From contig NZ_JBHTJV010000025.1 of NCBI RefSeq assembly GCF_042676045.1, forward strand, positions 195,618-259,617: 64,000 bases of DNA, read 5' to 3'. Numbering within the stretch: position 1 is the first letter of the stretch; every line of letters begins with the position of its first letter. The DNA comes from Pseudahrensia aquimaris (GTDB lineage: Bacteria > Pseudomonadota > Alphaproteobacteria > Rhizobiales > Rhizobiaceae). This document shows, piece after piece, positions 7,630 through 15,587 of this stretch. Position numbers and translations under genes: made by a program. The notes under the pieces were generated by a model. The model did no database searches, was not told where the DNA came from, and was given only the letters and a program-made list of their open reading frames with translations.

Positions 7630-9056
7630 CTTTGAAGCGTCCTGCCACCACCTATACTGGCCCAGAACTTTGCGCGCTTTCGGCCTATGACACGGTTCAG
7701 CTGCTGCGCAAGGGTGAGGTGTCGTCCGCCGAATTGCAGAGCGCCAGCCATGCGCGGGTGGAGCAGACGGACGGGGCAGTGAACGCGATGGTGACCCGCT
7801 GCTACGACCGTGCGGCGGCGTTTGATGTGCCAGCGATTGACGATCACGTGGGTTGCCTTGCGGGTCTGCCCATCGGCATTAAGGATTTGAGCGCTGTCAG
7901 CGGCGTGCGCCACACGATGGGAACGCCTGCCATGGCCAACCATATCGCCACAACCAACGACCCTATCGTCGATATATTGGAAGCACGGGGCGGGGTGGTT
8001 GTGGGCAAAACCAACACGCCGGAAATGGGGGCGGGGGGCAACACGTTCAACGCCGTCTTTGGCCACACCCGCAACCCATGGGACGTGAGCAAGAATGCTG
8101 GTGGCTCATCAGGCGGTGCCGCTGTTTCGCTGGCCACGGGGCAGGTGTGGCTATCGCAAGGGTCTGATCTGGCGGGCTCGCTGAGGACGCCGGCGGCCTA
8201 TTGCGGGGTCGTGGGCTTGCGTCCTTCACCGGGTCGGGCTTTCGGCGGGCCGATGACGTTGGGCTTTTCTGGTGAGGGCATATCCGGCCCCATGGCGCGT
8301 GATGTGCGCGATTGTGCGCTTTTCCTTGATGCCATGAGCGGGTTTGACGAACGCGCGCCGTTGTCGCTACCCGCGCCTGATGCGCCGTTTCAGGAGGCGG
8401 TCGCGCGGGCTGAAGGGAAAGTGCGGATCGCTTACGCGCCGGACCTAGCAGGCTTTGCTCCGGTCGAAAGCGAAATTCGTTCGGTCATGGCAGCGGCGCT
8501 TGAGCAGATGGAGAAAAGTGGCAGCAGTATTGATGAGGTCTGTCCCGATCTGCCCGGCCTGAAAGACACTTATGTCACTCTGCGGGCGCTGACATGGGCA
8601 AGCCTGCCAGGGCGTGCGCCGAAGGCTGTGCAGGAGGGTTATAAGCGCACTCTGGTGGAGAACATCGAAGTAGGGCGTAAGCTTACCGTTGACCAAATCA
8701 TTGATGCCAACCTGACGCGCACCAGCCTTTATCATACGATGCGGACCTTCCTGCACGATTTTGACGTGCTGGCCTGTGCCGTTGTCGGTCTTGAGCCGAC
8801 GCTGGCCGAGGTCGAATACCCGCTCTCCGTCGATGGTGTTGAGACACACGATTACATTGATTGGCTGAAGTTCTCCTTTCTTGCCACGGTTACCGGCCTG
8901 CCCGCCATTTCCGTGCCGTGCGGTTTTACTGAATCAGGCATGCCCGTGGGCATCCAGTTGATCGGCCCACCGCGCGGAGATGCGAAGGTTTTGGCTGTGG
9001 CACGGGCGCTTGAAATGGTGTTGGATTTGGGCGCAGCGCCGCTCGATCCGCGATAA
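7626..9056 (+). CDS. amidase signature family hydrolase
   Basis: 476 residues. The Ser-cisSer-Lys triad is visible: Lys in GLPIGIKDL (about residue 84), the first Ser in the Gly/Ser-rich GGSSGGAAVSLATG (about 158-171), and the nucleophile in QGSDLAGSLRTPAAYCG (about 178-194). The segment reads SDLAGS where the family more often has TDTGGS. The enzyme hydrolyses a carboxamide in the cytoplasm; its substrate is unknown. It is translationally coupled to the reductase gene (ATGA overlap) and followed after 12 nt by a VOC protein gene, so the four genes likely form a small catabolic operon. Confidence 0.9.
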   Translation: MTLKRPATTYTGPELCALSAYDTVQLLRKGEVSSAELQSASHARVEQTDGAVNAMVTRCYDRAAAFDVPAIDDHVGCLAGLPIGIKDLSAVSGVRHTMGTPAMANHIATTNDPIVDILEARGGVVVGKTNTPEMGAGGNTFNAVFGHTRNPWDVSKNAGGSSGGAAVSLATGQVWLSQGSDLAGSLRTPAAYCGVVGLRPSPGRAFGGPMTLGFSGEGISGPMARDVRDCALFLDAMSGFDERAPLSLPAPDAPFQEAVARAEGKVRIAYAPDLAGFAPVESEIRSVMAAALEQMEKSGSSIDEVCPDLPGLKDTYVTLRALTWASLPGRAPKAVQEGYKRTLVENIEVGRKLTVDQIIDANLTRTSLYHTMRTFLHDFDVLACAVVGLEPTLAEVEYPLSVDGVETHDYIDWLKFSFLATVTGLPAISVPCGFTESGMPVGIQLIGPPRGDAKVLAVARALEMVLDLGAAPLDPR

Positions 9057-9068
9057 GGGAGACGTGCC

Positions 9069-9455
9069 ATGAAGATCGACCACACCGGCGTTTCCGTCAG
9101 CGATTTTGATAAGGCCAAAGTCTTTTATGATGGGGCGTTGGCACCACTTGGCGGGGCGCTGCTTCACGTGGTGCCGGAGGAGTTTACCGGCGGCACAAAG
9201 GTTGGTGGCTACGGTTCTGATCGCCCGATCTTTTGGATAAGCGAAGAGGGGCAGCCAAAGCCGACCACGCACATCGCGTTTGAGGCTGAAAACCGTGCGC
9301 AGGTGGATGCGTTTCACGCCGCCGCACTGGCAGCCGGTGGCCGCGACAACGGCGCTCCCGGCCTGCGCCCGCATTATCATGAGCACTATTACGGCGCATT
9401 CGTGCTCGACCCCGACGGCAACAACATCGAAGCGGTGTGCCACGCGCCGCAATAG
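9069..9455 (+). CDS. VOC (glyoxalase/dioxygenase fold) family protein
   Basis: 128 residues. It begins with the typical beta-alpha strand MKIDHTGVSVSDFDKAKVFYDGAL. It ends with the second module GAFVLDPDGNNIEAVCH, where the His and Glu positions of metal-binding VOC proteins fall (H5, E near 122). The HYHEHYYGAF segment is a strongly conserved feature of one VOC subgroup. The ribosome binding site GGGAGACGTGCC precedes the ATG, 12 nt after the amidase stop. Members isomerise, cleave or sequester small molecules; the actual activity is unknown. Confidence 0.85.
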   Translation: MKIDHTGVSVSDFDKAKVFYDGALAPLGGALLHVVPEEFTGGTKVGGYGSDRPIFWISEEGQPKPTTHIAFEAENRAQVDAFHAAALAAGGRDNGAPGLRPHYHEHYYGAFVLDPDGNNIEAVCHAPQ

Positions 9456-9567
9456 GCGTGTCTGAAAAATGGCATAGGCCGTCGCAAATGCGTCGTTTGC
9501 GACCCCGCAGGCCGTGTAACCATCGCGCCCAATTGCCGCACATTTGCGCCGTTGGAGAATGACTGAC

Positions 9568-11244
9568 ATGGCCTTCAAAACCGATATCGAAATTGCCCGT
9601 GAAGCAAAGAAAAAGCCGATTCAGGAAATCGGTGCCAAACTCGGCATTGGGCCGGAGGATCTCGTTCCCTACGGCCACGATAAGGCAAAGGTGTCTGCCG
9701 AATTCATCAAGGCGCAGGCTGGTAAGCAAGACGGCAAGCTGATTCTCGTCACCGCCATTAACCCGACGCCCGCGGGCGAGGGCAAGACGACGACGACCGT
9801 GGGTCTTGGAGACGGCCTCAATGCCATCGGCAAAAAAGCGGCGATCTGCATCCGTGAAGCCTCGCTTGGCCCGTGCTTTGGCATGAAGGGCGGTGCTGCC
9901 GGTGGTGGCTACGCGCAGGTGATCCCGATGGAAGACATGAACCTGCATTTCACGGGCGATTTTCACGCAATCACGTCCGCCCACAACCTGCTGTCGGCGA
10001 TGATCGACAACCACATTTACTGGGGCAACGATCTGCGCATCGACAACCGCCGCGTGGTGTGGAAGCGCGTTCTGGACATGAACGACCGTGCCTTGCGCGA
10101 TGTGGTGACGTCGCTGGGCGGCGTGCCAAACGGCTTTCCGCGTCAGGCCGGTTTTGACATCACGGTTGCCTCAGAAGTCATGGCGATTTTGTGCCTGTCC
10201 AATGATCTGGCGGATCTGCAGGAGCGGCTTGGTAATATCATCATCGGCTATACCCGCGACCGCGCGCCGATCACCTGCCGGGACATCAAGGCAGATGGCG
10301 CGATGACCGTGCTGTTGAAAGACGCGATGCAGCCAAACCTCGTGCAAACGCTGGAGAACAATCCGGCCTTCGTTCACGGCGGCCCGTTTGCGAACATCGC
10401 GCATGGCTGTAACTCGGTTGTGGCCACGAAGACTGCGCTCAAACTGGCCGACTATGTGGTCACGGAAGCCGGTTTCGGCGCTGATTTGGGCGCTGAGAAA
10501 TTCATGAACATCAAGTGCCGCAAGGCGGGCCTTGCGCCGTCTGCGATTGTCATCGTAGCGACCATCCGCGCCATGAAGATGAACGGCGGTGTGGCGAAAG
10601 CGGACCTCGGCGAAGAGAACGTTCAGGCGGTGATCGACGGTTGCCCGAACCTTGGCCGCCACATTGAAAACATCAAGAGCTTTGGCGTGCCTGCTGTGGT
10701 GGCGATCAACCACTTCCACGGCGACACGGAAGCGGAAATCAAGGCCTGTCAGGATTACGTTGAGAGCCTCGGCTCCGAAGCGATCTTGTGCAAACACTGG
10801 GCGGATGGCTCAAAAGGCACCGAGGCGCTGGCCACCCGCGTTGCAGAAATCGCCGACAGCGGCATGGCGCAATTCCAGACGCTCTATCCCGACGACATGC
10901 CGCTGATGCAGAAAATCGAAACCATCGCCAAGCGCATCTACCGTGCTGATGAGGTTTTGGCTGACAAGAAAATCCGCGATCAACTCAAGCAGTGGGAAGA
11001 GGCCGGTTTTGGCAATCTGCCTGTCTGCATGGCGAAAACGCAGTATTCCTTCTCCACCGACCCCAACCTGCGCGGCGCACCGGACGGCCATTCGGTTCCC
11101 GTCCGCGAAGTGCGGTTGTCAGCGGGGGCAGGGTTCGTGGTAGTCGTCTGCGGCGAGATCATGACCATGCCCGGCCTGCCAAGAGTGCCAAGCGCAGAAC
11201 AGATCATGCTGAATGATGAGGGGCTGATTGAGGGACTGTTTTAG
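9568..11244 (+). CDS. fhs: formate-tetrahydrofolate ligase
   Basis: 558 residues, the usual length. It catalyses ATP-dependent formation of 10-formyl-THF from formate and THF. The P-loop is visible as TPAGEGKTTTTVGLGD (about 66-81). Other family landmarks are EASLGPCFGMKGGAAGGG, FTGDFHAITSAHNLL and the C-terminal MTMPGLPRVPSAE. I place the start at the ATG at 9568, because GGAGA lies 9 nt upstream; an in-frame TTG at 9544 and ATG at 9559 are less well placed. It is a separate unit from the VOC gene (about 110 nt gap), and a hairpin terminator follows. In C1-handling marine bacteria Fhs can work in either direction. Confidence 0.97.
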   Translation: MAFKTDIEIAREAKKKPIQEIGAKLGIGPEDLVPYGHDKAKVSAEFIKAQAGKQDGKLILVTAINPTPAGEGKTTTTVGLGDGLNAIGKKAAICIREASLGPCFGMKGGAAGGGYAQVIPMEDMNLHFTGDFHAITSAHNLLSAMIDNHIYWGNDLRIDNRRVVWKRVLDMNDRALRDVVTSLGGVPNGFPRQAGFDITVASEVMAILCLSNDLADLQERLGNIIIGYTRDRAPITCRDIKADGAMTVLLKDAMQPNLVQTLENNPAFVHGGPFANIAHGCNSVVATKTALKLADYVVTEAGFGADLGAEKFMNIKCRKAGLAPSAIVIVATIRAMKMNGGVAKADLGEENVQAVIDGCPNLGRHIENIKSFGVPAVVAINHFHGDTEAEIKACQDYVESLGSEAILCKHWADGSKGTEALATRVAEIADSGMAQFQTLYPDDMPLMQKIETIAKRIYRADEVLADKKIRDQLKQWEEAGFGNLPVCMAKTQYSFSTDPNLRGAPDGHSVPVREVRLSAGAGFVVVVCGEIMTMPGLPRVPSAEQIMLNDEGLIEGLF

Positions 11245-11262
11245 GGGGTAGCCCTTCAATTG

Positions 11263-11294
11263 AGCCCGCCTGATAACCTCAAGCGGGCTTTTTT
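11263..11294 (+). terminator. rho-independent terminator after fhs
   Basis: Perfect 7-bp stem AGCCCGC (11263-11269) / GCGGGCT (11283-11289) with a 13-nt loop, followed directly by a T run. It starts 18 nt after the fhs stop. Confidence 0.88.
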
Positions 11295-11424
11295 GCGCCA
11301 ACGGCAGTTCCGAGCCCAAACCTCCTACATTGCCGCATGATCGGGAATGTCCGGTCTTGAACCTCCGTGTTTTGCTTGGCACAACGCCAAGATGCCCCAA
11401 GAGATATGGAAAAAATACCAAAGC

Positions 11425-11826
11425 ATGAAAATCTATCGCATCAATGGCGAAAGGTTCTCGACACTTGAAGAATTCTACGAAGAGATCAGCCGCGTTCTGA
11501 TTCCTGGTTCAAAATGGGGCTACAATCTGAATGCGTTCAACGATATTCTGCGCGGTGGTTTTGGAACGCCTGATGAAGGCTTTATGCTGATTTGGGAAAA
11601 TTCTGAGCTATCAAAAAGCCGATTGGGATACTCGGAAACTGTTCGCCAATTGGAGCAGCGTCTCGAACGCTGTCACCCAACGAACAGGAACTGCGTGAGG
11701 AAACAACTGAAACGCGCGCACAGCAGCGAGGGACCTGTAGTGTTCGACTGGCTGGTTGAGATTATCGCTGTGCATGGAGTTGGTGGAACGGAAGCGGAGG
11801 ACAACGTCATCCTTAAGCTTCGATAG
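11425..11826 (+). CDS. barstar (RNase inhibitor) family protein
   Basis: 133 residues from the ATG at 11425; starts at 11392 or 11347 are possible. MKIYRINGERFSTLEEFYEE, then WGYNLNAFNDILRGG and a LIWENSELSK segment, match the barstar fold (strand, helix, inhibitory acidic helix). The C-terminal AEDNVILKL fits the last strand. Barstar inhibits barnase-type ribonucleases by covering the active site. No barnase-like gene is visible on either side, so this is an orphan inhibitor or immunity gene. It sits alone between the fhs terminator and the convergent end of bciB. The protein is longer than the classical 90 residues because of an inserted linker around residues 60-100. Confidence 0.78.
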   Translation: MKIYRINGERFSTLEEFYEEISRVLIPGSKWGYNLNAFNDILRGGFGTPDEGFMLIWENSELSKSRLGYSETVRQLEQRLERCHPTNRNCVRKQLKRAHSSEGPVVFDWLVEIIAVHGVGGTEAEDNVILKLR

Positions 11827-11897
11827 CAGAGCGGACCTTAGTGCCGGTGCCGTGAAAGGCGGCTCTGTCCGCATAGCTGACAAAAGCGCATTCCCGC

Positions 11898-13109
11898 TCA
11901 CTCCCCATCGCCCCGCTTCAATCCATAAGCCGCCGCCAGCTTCCAAACATGCTCCGGCACCATGTTTTTCATCTTGCTTGGCATGTCTGCTCTTAAGTGC
12001 AACACCGTTTCTATCGCTTTCATCTCCACCCGTGTCCGCGCGAATTCCATGCCCTTTGGGCCGATTTTTGGCATGAGCCATGCGACGATGGGGCGGACCC
12101 AATCGGGCATGGCGCGCAGGGGGAGGCCGCCGGCGGCGCGTTCTACGTTGGCTTTGAAGCCTTCGACGTGCTTTTGGCGCTTGCCTTTGCTCTCGGGCGC
12201 GGAGATTTTCACTTCATCGCCCAAAGCCTCCAGCAATTCCTCGCCGCGCTGGTTGCGCACGATGAGCCATTGCTCGCCCGTGCCGCCCATATAGCCGACC
12301 GTGATGTCTGACAGCGCGTTGGTGTAGTCAACGCAGGTTTTGCATGTGAGAGGGAAGAAATCGGCGGGCAATTTGGAGATTGGCAGTTTGAGGAACGGAA
12401 TCTCGCGCTTATGCCCATCGTCAAAGCGCAGTTCCACCTGATAATCGGCGCGGAATTCAAGGTAATTTATTGATTCCGGTTTTCCGTCCAACAGGTTGAG
12501 AAAGGTATGGAAATTCTCGGTCGTGGTGTTGTCGGAGCAGGGGGTGCCGATGACGTAGAGCGCTTCCAGCCCCAGCTTTTCCTCCAGCGCGCGTAGGGCG
12601 TAGACTTGGCAGGGTATGCCGACGACCGCGATGCGGCGGTGGCCTGCTTCCATTGCGGGTTCCAGCAGGGCCAAGGTCGGCGCATAACCCATGCGCATGC
12701 CGCGGCACTGGGCCATGTCTTGCGCTCGGGTGATGATGACGGGTTCAGGCTTCCAGCGGTCTTCGGGCGCGGGTTTGACGGCGATTACGCAATCGACCTT
12801 GCCCTGTTCCAGCAGCCGTTCGGCAAGGCGGGTGGTCAAACCCGTCCATTGTGCGCCTTCGGCGGGTTTTCGCAGCGATGCGCGCACGATTCGGGTGAAG
12901 GTGCCAAAATGGGCGGCATCGGGGTCGGGATTGTCCGCTCTCTCGCGTCCGTGGGCGGCTTTTTCCAATCTTGGATAATCCGGCTTGATGAATTGGCAGG
13001 CAGAACCGCATAAAGTCGGGTCTTTCATGCGCGAAACCCCGCAATCGGTGCACAATGTGCGAGGGGCTGCGAGCCGCAATGGTGGGGTCGATTGCGGGCG
13101 GGTCAGCAC
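11898..13109 (-). CDS. bciB: ferredoxin-dependent 3,8-divinyl (proto)chlorophyllide 8-vinyl reductase
   Basis: 403 residues of the FrhB (coenzyme F420 hydrogenase beta) superfamily. The N-terminal Cys cluster LCTDCGVSRMKDPTLCGSAC (about 19-38) and CKTCVDYTNALSD (about 258-270) would hold Fe-S clusters. CRGMRMGYAPTLALL and GIPCQVYALR are conserved family stretches. BciB reduces the C8 vinyl group of divinyl chlorophyllides, with FAD and ferredoxin. No bchJ or bciA is seen, so this is the likely 8-vinyl reductase of the pathway. It is the first gene of the photosynthesis cluster, divergent from DUF3422-bchIDO, with PpsR-like sites between. A plant-type 7-hydroxymethyl chlorophyll reductase activity belongs to the same family but is less likely here. 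Confidence 0.85.
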   Translation of the reverse strand: MLTRPQSTPPLRLAAPRTLCTDCGVSRMKDPTLCGSACQFIKPDYPRLEKAAHGRERADNPDPDAAHFGTFTRIVRASLRKPAEGAQWTGLTTRLAERLLEQGKVDCVIAVKPAPEDRWKPEPVIITRAQDMAQCRGMRMGYAPTLALLEPAMEAGHRRIAVVGIPCQVYALRALEEKLGLEALYVIGTPCSDNTTTENFHTFLNLLDGKPESINYLEFRADYQVELRFDDGHKREIPFLKLPISKLPADFFPLTCKTCVDYTNALSDITVGYMGGTGEQWLIVRNQRGEELLEALGDEVKISAPESKGKRQKHVEGFKANVERAAGGLPLRAMPDWVRPIVAWLMPKIGPKGMEFARTRVEMKAIETVLHLRADMPSKMKNMVPEHVWKLAAAYGLKRGDGE

Positions 13110-13152
13110 TGTAAAGTTTTCTTGGCGCTATACATGTAAACCAAAATTGTCA
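13110..13152. promoter_or_regulatory. degenerate PpsR-like sites between bciB and DUF3422-bchIDO
   Basis: Two TGT half-sites start at 13110 and 13135. The second reads TGT-N12-TCA (13135-13152), one base from TGT-N12-ACA. The first (13110-13127) shares the TGTAAAGTTT core with the perfect site at 54166 but has a poor 3' half. Their 25-nt offset resembles the 26-nt spacing of the crtD/crtE pair. Confidence 0.45.
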
Positions 13153-13232
13153 TATGTTGATGGCAAAGGTCAATCATGCTGCGCGAGGCGGCGAGGCCGG
13201 GACTTTAGAAATAGGTGGCGGCAGTCACAACA

Positions 13233-14528
13233 ATGGACGCACTCAACACCAGCGAAATGAATGGCCTTCAATCGCGCTTTTTCGATGAAGACCCGCGCCG
13301 TGCGCTGATCGACGCGGAGCGCCACGCCCGTCCGCCTTTACCCATCGAAGCGCCGGCCGTCGTGCAATACATCGCCCTGCAAAGCCAGGTGACAGATCTT
13401 GCGTCGGAACGGCGGGCCTGCCTAACGATTTGCGAGAATCTGGGGCTGATGCCCTCCAGCGAACTGACTGACCAGATTCAGGCGGTTGGCGAAGGCGTGT
13501 TTCTGAAATGGGAGCGCCATACCGAGTTTTGCTCCTACACGATCGTTCAGCAGAACGTGGAAGACCGCAAAGGCTTCGTGCCGTGGTCGGAGCGGGAACT
13601 GGGCTGGGAAGACGTGACGGGCAATCTTCTCGTTTCGCTTGTCATCGGCATTGAGACGAAACGCAGCCGCGTTTGGAAACAGTCCGGAATGTTTGACTGG
13701 GCCAATCCACTTCCGCTTTGTGCTTCTTTGGTGATGTCGGGAACCACGCAGGTGGAATCGGACATGACAATCAACGAGCGCGGGTTTACGCGCTATCTTG
13801 TGACGACATCGAACAAGGAGCCCACGCGGATTGGGCGGCTTGTGCAGCGGTTAATCGAGATTGAAAGCTACGGTGCGTTTTGCCTCTACGCTTGGAAAGA
13901 CGTCAAAGAGATCGGCCCTAAATTGGGCGAGGCGGAGCGACGGCTTGAAAGCATCACGACGCGGCTCGCCAAACATGCTGGTGAATCTGATGAGCAGATG
14001 CTGGATGAATTGTCGGAGGTCTCAGCTTTCCAGGAAGAGGTGACGACGCGCTCGCATTTCCGGCTAAACGCTTCGCTGGCCTACTATGAAATTGTGCAGC
14101 GGCGGCTTGAAGAGCTGCGCGAGGAGCGCATTGAGGGCTGCCAGCGGCTCGCGAACTTCATCCAGCGGCGCATGAACCCCGCCGCCCGCACCTACCGCTC
14201 GATATTGAAGCGCCAAGCGGAAACCGCTGACCGCACGAGCCGCGCCACGCAATTGCTGCGCGGGCGCATTGAGGTGGAAATCGGCAAGCAGAATCAGCAA
14301 TTGCTGAAAAGCATGAACGAGCGGGCCGAGGCGCAATATAAGCTGCAAAAGACGGTTGAGGGCCTGTCCACCGTCGCCATAACCTATTACGCGCTGGGCA
14401 TTCTGGCCTATATCGCGGCTGCCATCGCTGGCTATGTGCCCGGTCTCGGCGTGAAGGAAATCGTCGGTCTCGCCGTTCCCTTCGTGTTGCTGACGGTGTG
14501 GTTGGCGTTGAAGAGACTGAGGAAATAG
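13233..14528 (+). CDS. DUF3422 family membrane-anchored protein
   Basis: 431 residues from the ATG at 13233; an in-frame GTG at 13215 is possible and neither has a strong ribosome binding site. Not functionally characterised. The first part is globular (residues 1-230), with a conserved-looking stretch at FSFT-like positions around GWEDVTGNLL. A long helical, coiled-coil-prone region (about 230-390, rich in E, R, Q) follows. Two hydrophobic segments near the C-terminus (about 380-400 and 408-425) suggest anchoring in the inner membrane. DUF3422 proteins occur widely in proteobacteria. This one ends 4 nt before bchI and so is probably co-transcribed with bchIDO. Confidence 0.82.
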   Translation: MDALNTSEMNGLQSRFFDEDPRRALIDAERHARPPLPIEAPAVVQYIALQSQVTDLASERRACLTICENLGLMPSSELTDQIQAVGEGVFLKWERHTEFCSYTIVQQNVEDRKGFVPWSERELGWEDVTGNLLVSLVIGIETKRSRVWKQSGMFDWANPLPLCASLVMSGTTQVESDMTINERGFTRYLVTTSNKEPTRIGRLVQRLIEIESYGAFCLYAWKDVKEIGPKLGEAERRLESITTRLAKHAGESDEQMLDELSEVSAFQEEVTTRSHFRLNASLAYYEIVQRRLEELREERIEGCQRLANFIQRRMNPAARTYRSILKRQAETADRTSRATQLLRGRIEVEIGKQNQQLLKSMNERAEAQYKLQKTVEGLSTVAITYYALGILAYIAAAIAGYVPGLGVKEIVGLAVPFVLLTVWLALKRLRK

Positions 14529-14532
14529 ACCC

Positions 14533-15576
14533 ATGAGCACGAAACACGCCTATCCCTTCGCGGCCATCGTCGGTCAGGACGATTTGCGCCACGCCTTGAT
14601 GCTTGCGGCGGTTGATCCCTCGCTTGGTGGCGTGTTGGCACTGGGCGACCGGGGCACAGGCAAGACCACTGCCGTACGCGGGCTTGCCTCGCTTTTGCCG
14701 CCGATGAAGGCGGTCGCCGATTGCCGATACAAGTGCGACCCAACCGGCAAAAGCGGGCTGTGCGAAATCTGTGCGGCGCAAAAGGATTTAAGCGCAGCGA
14801 AAGCGAAAACTGTGCCCGTGCCAGTGGTCGATCTGCCCTTGGGCGCGACAGAAGACAGGGTGCTGGGGGCGCTGGATATCGAGCGGGCGCTGGTCGATGG
14901 CGAAAAGAGTTTTGAGCCGGGACTGCTTGCTGATGCCAATCGCGGGTTTCTCTACATCGATGAGGTCAACCTGCTGGAAGATCATCTGGTCGACGTGCTG
15001 CTCGATGTTGCCGCCTCCGGCTGGAACGTTGTTGAGCGTGAGGGCTTGAGCCTGAAACATCCGGCGCGGTTTGTGCTGGTGGGCAGCGGCAATCCGGAAG
15101 AGGGTGAATTGCGCCCGCAATTGTTGGACAGGTTCGGCCTTTCCGTTGAAGTGCGCACGCCCACTGAAATTGCCCAGCGGGTGGACATCATCAAGCGGCG
15201 GGAAGCCTATGAGGCAGACCCCCAAGCGTTTGCTGACAAATGGAAACGGGCGACGGCGAAAGAGCGCAAGCGCATCACATCTGCCCAAGCGCTGCTTGGT
15301 GATATTGCCGTTGGCGACGACGTGTTGGCGCTGATTGCCGAGATATGCATCGCCCTTGGCACCGATGGTCTACGGGGTGAATTGACGCTCATCAAAGCCG
15401 CCCGTGCCGAGGCGGCGCTGAGCGGCGATGGGGCGGTGACGCGCCAGCACGTGCGCACGATGGCGCCAATGGCGCTCGCGCACCGTCTGCGGCGCAACCC
15501 GTTGGATGATACGCGTGGTGGAGTGCGCGTGGAACGGGCGCTGGACGAGATTTTCGCACGGCTGCAAGCCGCTTAA
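14533..15576 (+). CDS. bchI: magnesium chelatase ATPase subunit I
   Basis: 347-residue AAA+ ATPase. Walker A is GDRGTGKTTAVRG (about 36-48) and Walker B is FLYIDEVNLLEDHLVD (about 140-155). A Cys-containing insertion (about 60-80) is typical of BchI, and the sensor region GSGNPEEGELRPQLLDRFGL (about 182-201) follows. BchI hexamers pair with BchD to drive BchH in inserting Mg2+ into protoporphyrin IX, the first committed step to bacteriochlorophyll. The ATG follows the DUF3422 stop by 4 nt and bchD starts 11 nt after its stop, so the genes are one transcription unit. Confidence 0.97.
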   Translation: MSTKHAYPFAAIVGQDDLRHALMLAAVDPSLGGVLALGDRGTGKTTAVRGLASLLPPMKAVADCRYKCDPTGKSGLCEICAAQKDLSAAKAKTVPVPVVDLPLGATEDRVLGALDIERALVDGEKSFEPGLLADANRGFLYIDEVNLLEDHLVDVLLDVAASGWNVVEREGLSLKHPARFVLVGSGNPEEGELRPQLLDRFGLSVEVRTPTEIAQRVDIIKRREAYEADPQAFADKWKRATAKERKRITSAQALLGDIAVGDDVLALIAEICIALGTDGLRGELTLIKAARAEAALSGDGAVTRQHVRTMAPMALAHRLRRNPLDDTRGGVRVERALDEIFARLQAA

Positions 15577-15587
15577 GGCGCTTCACC

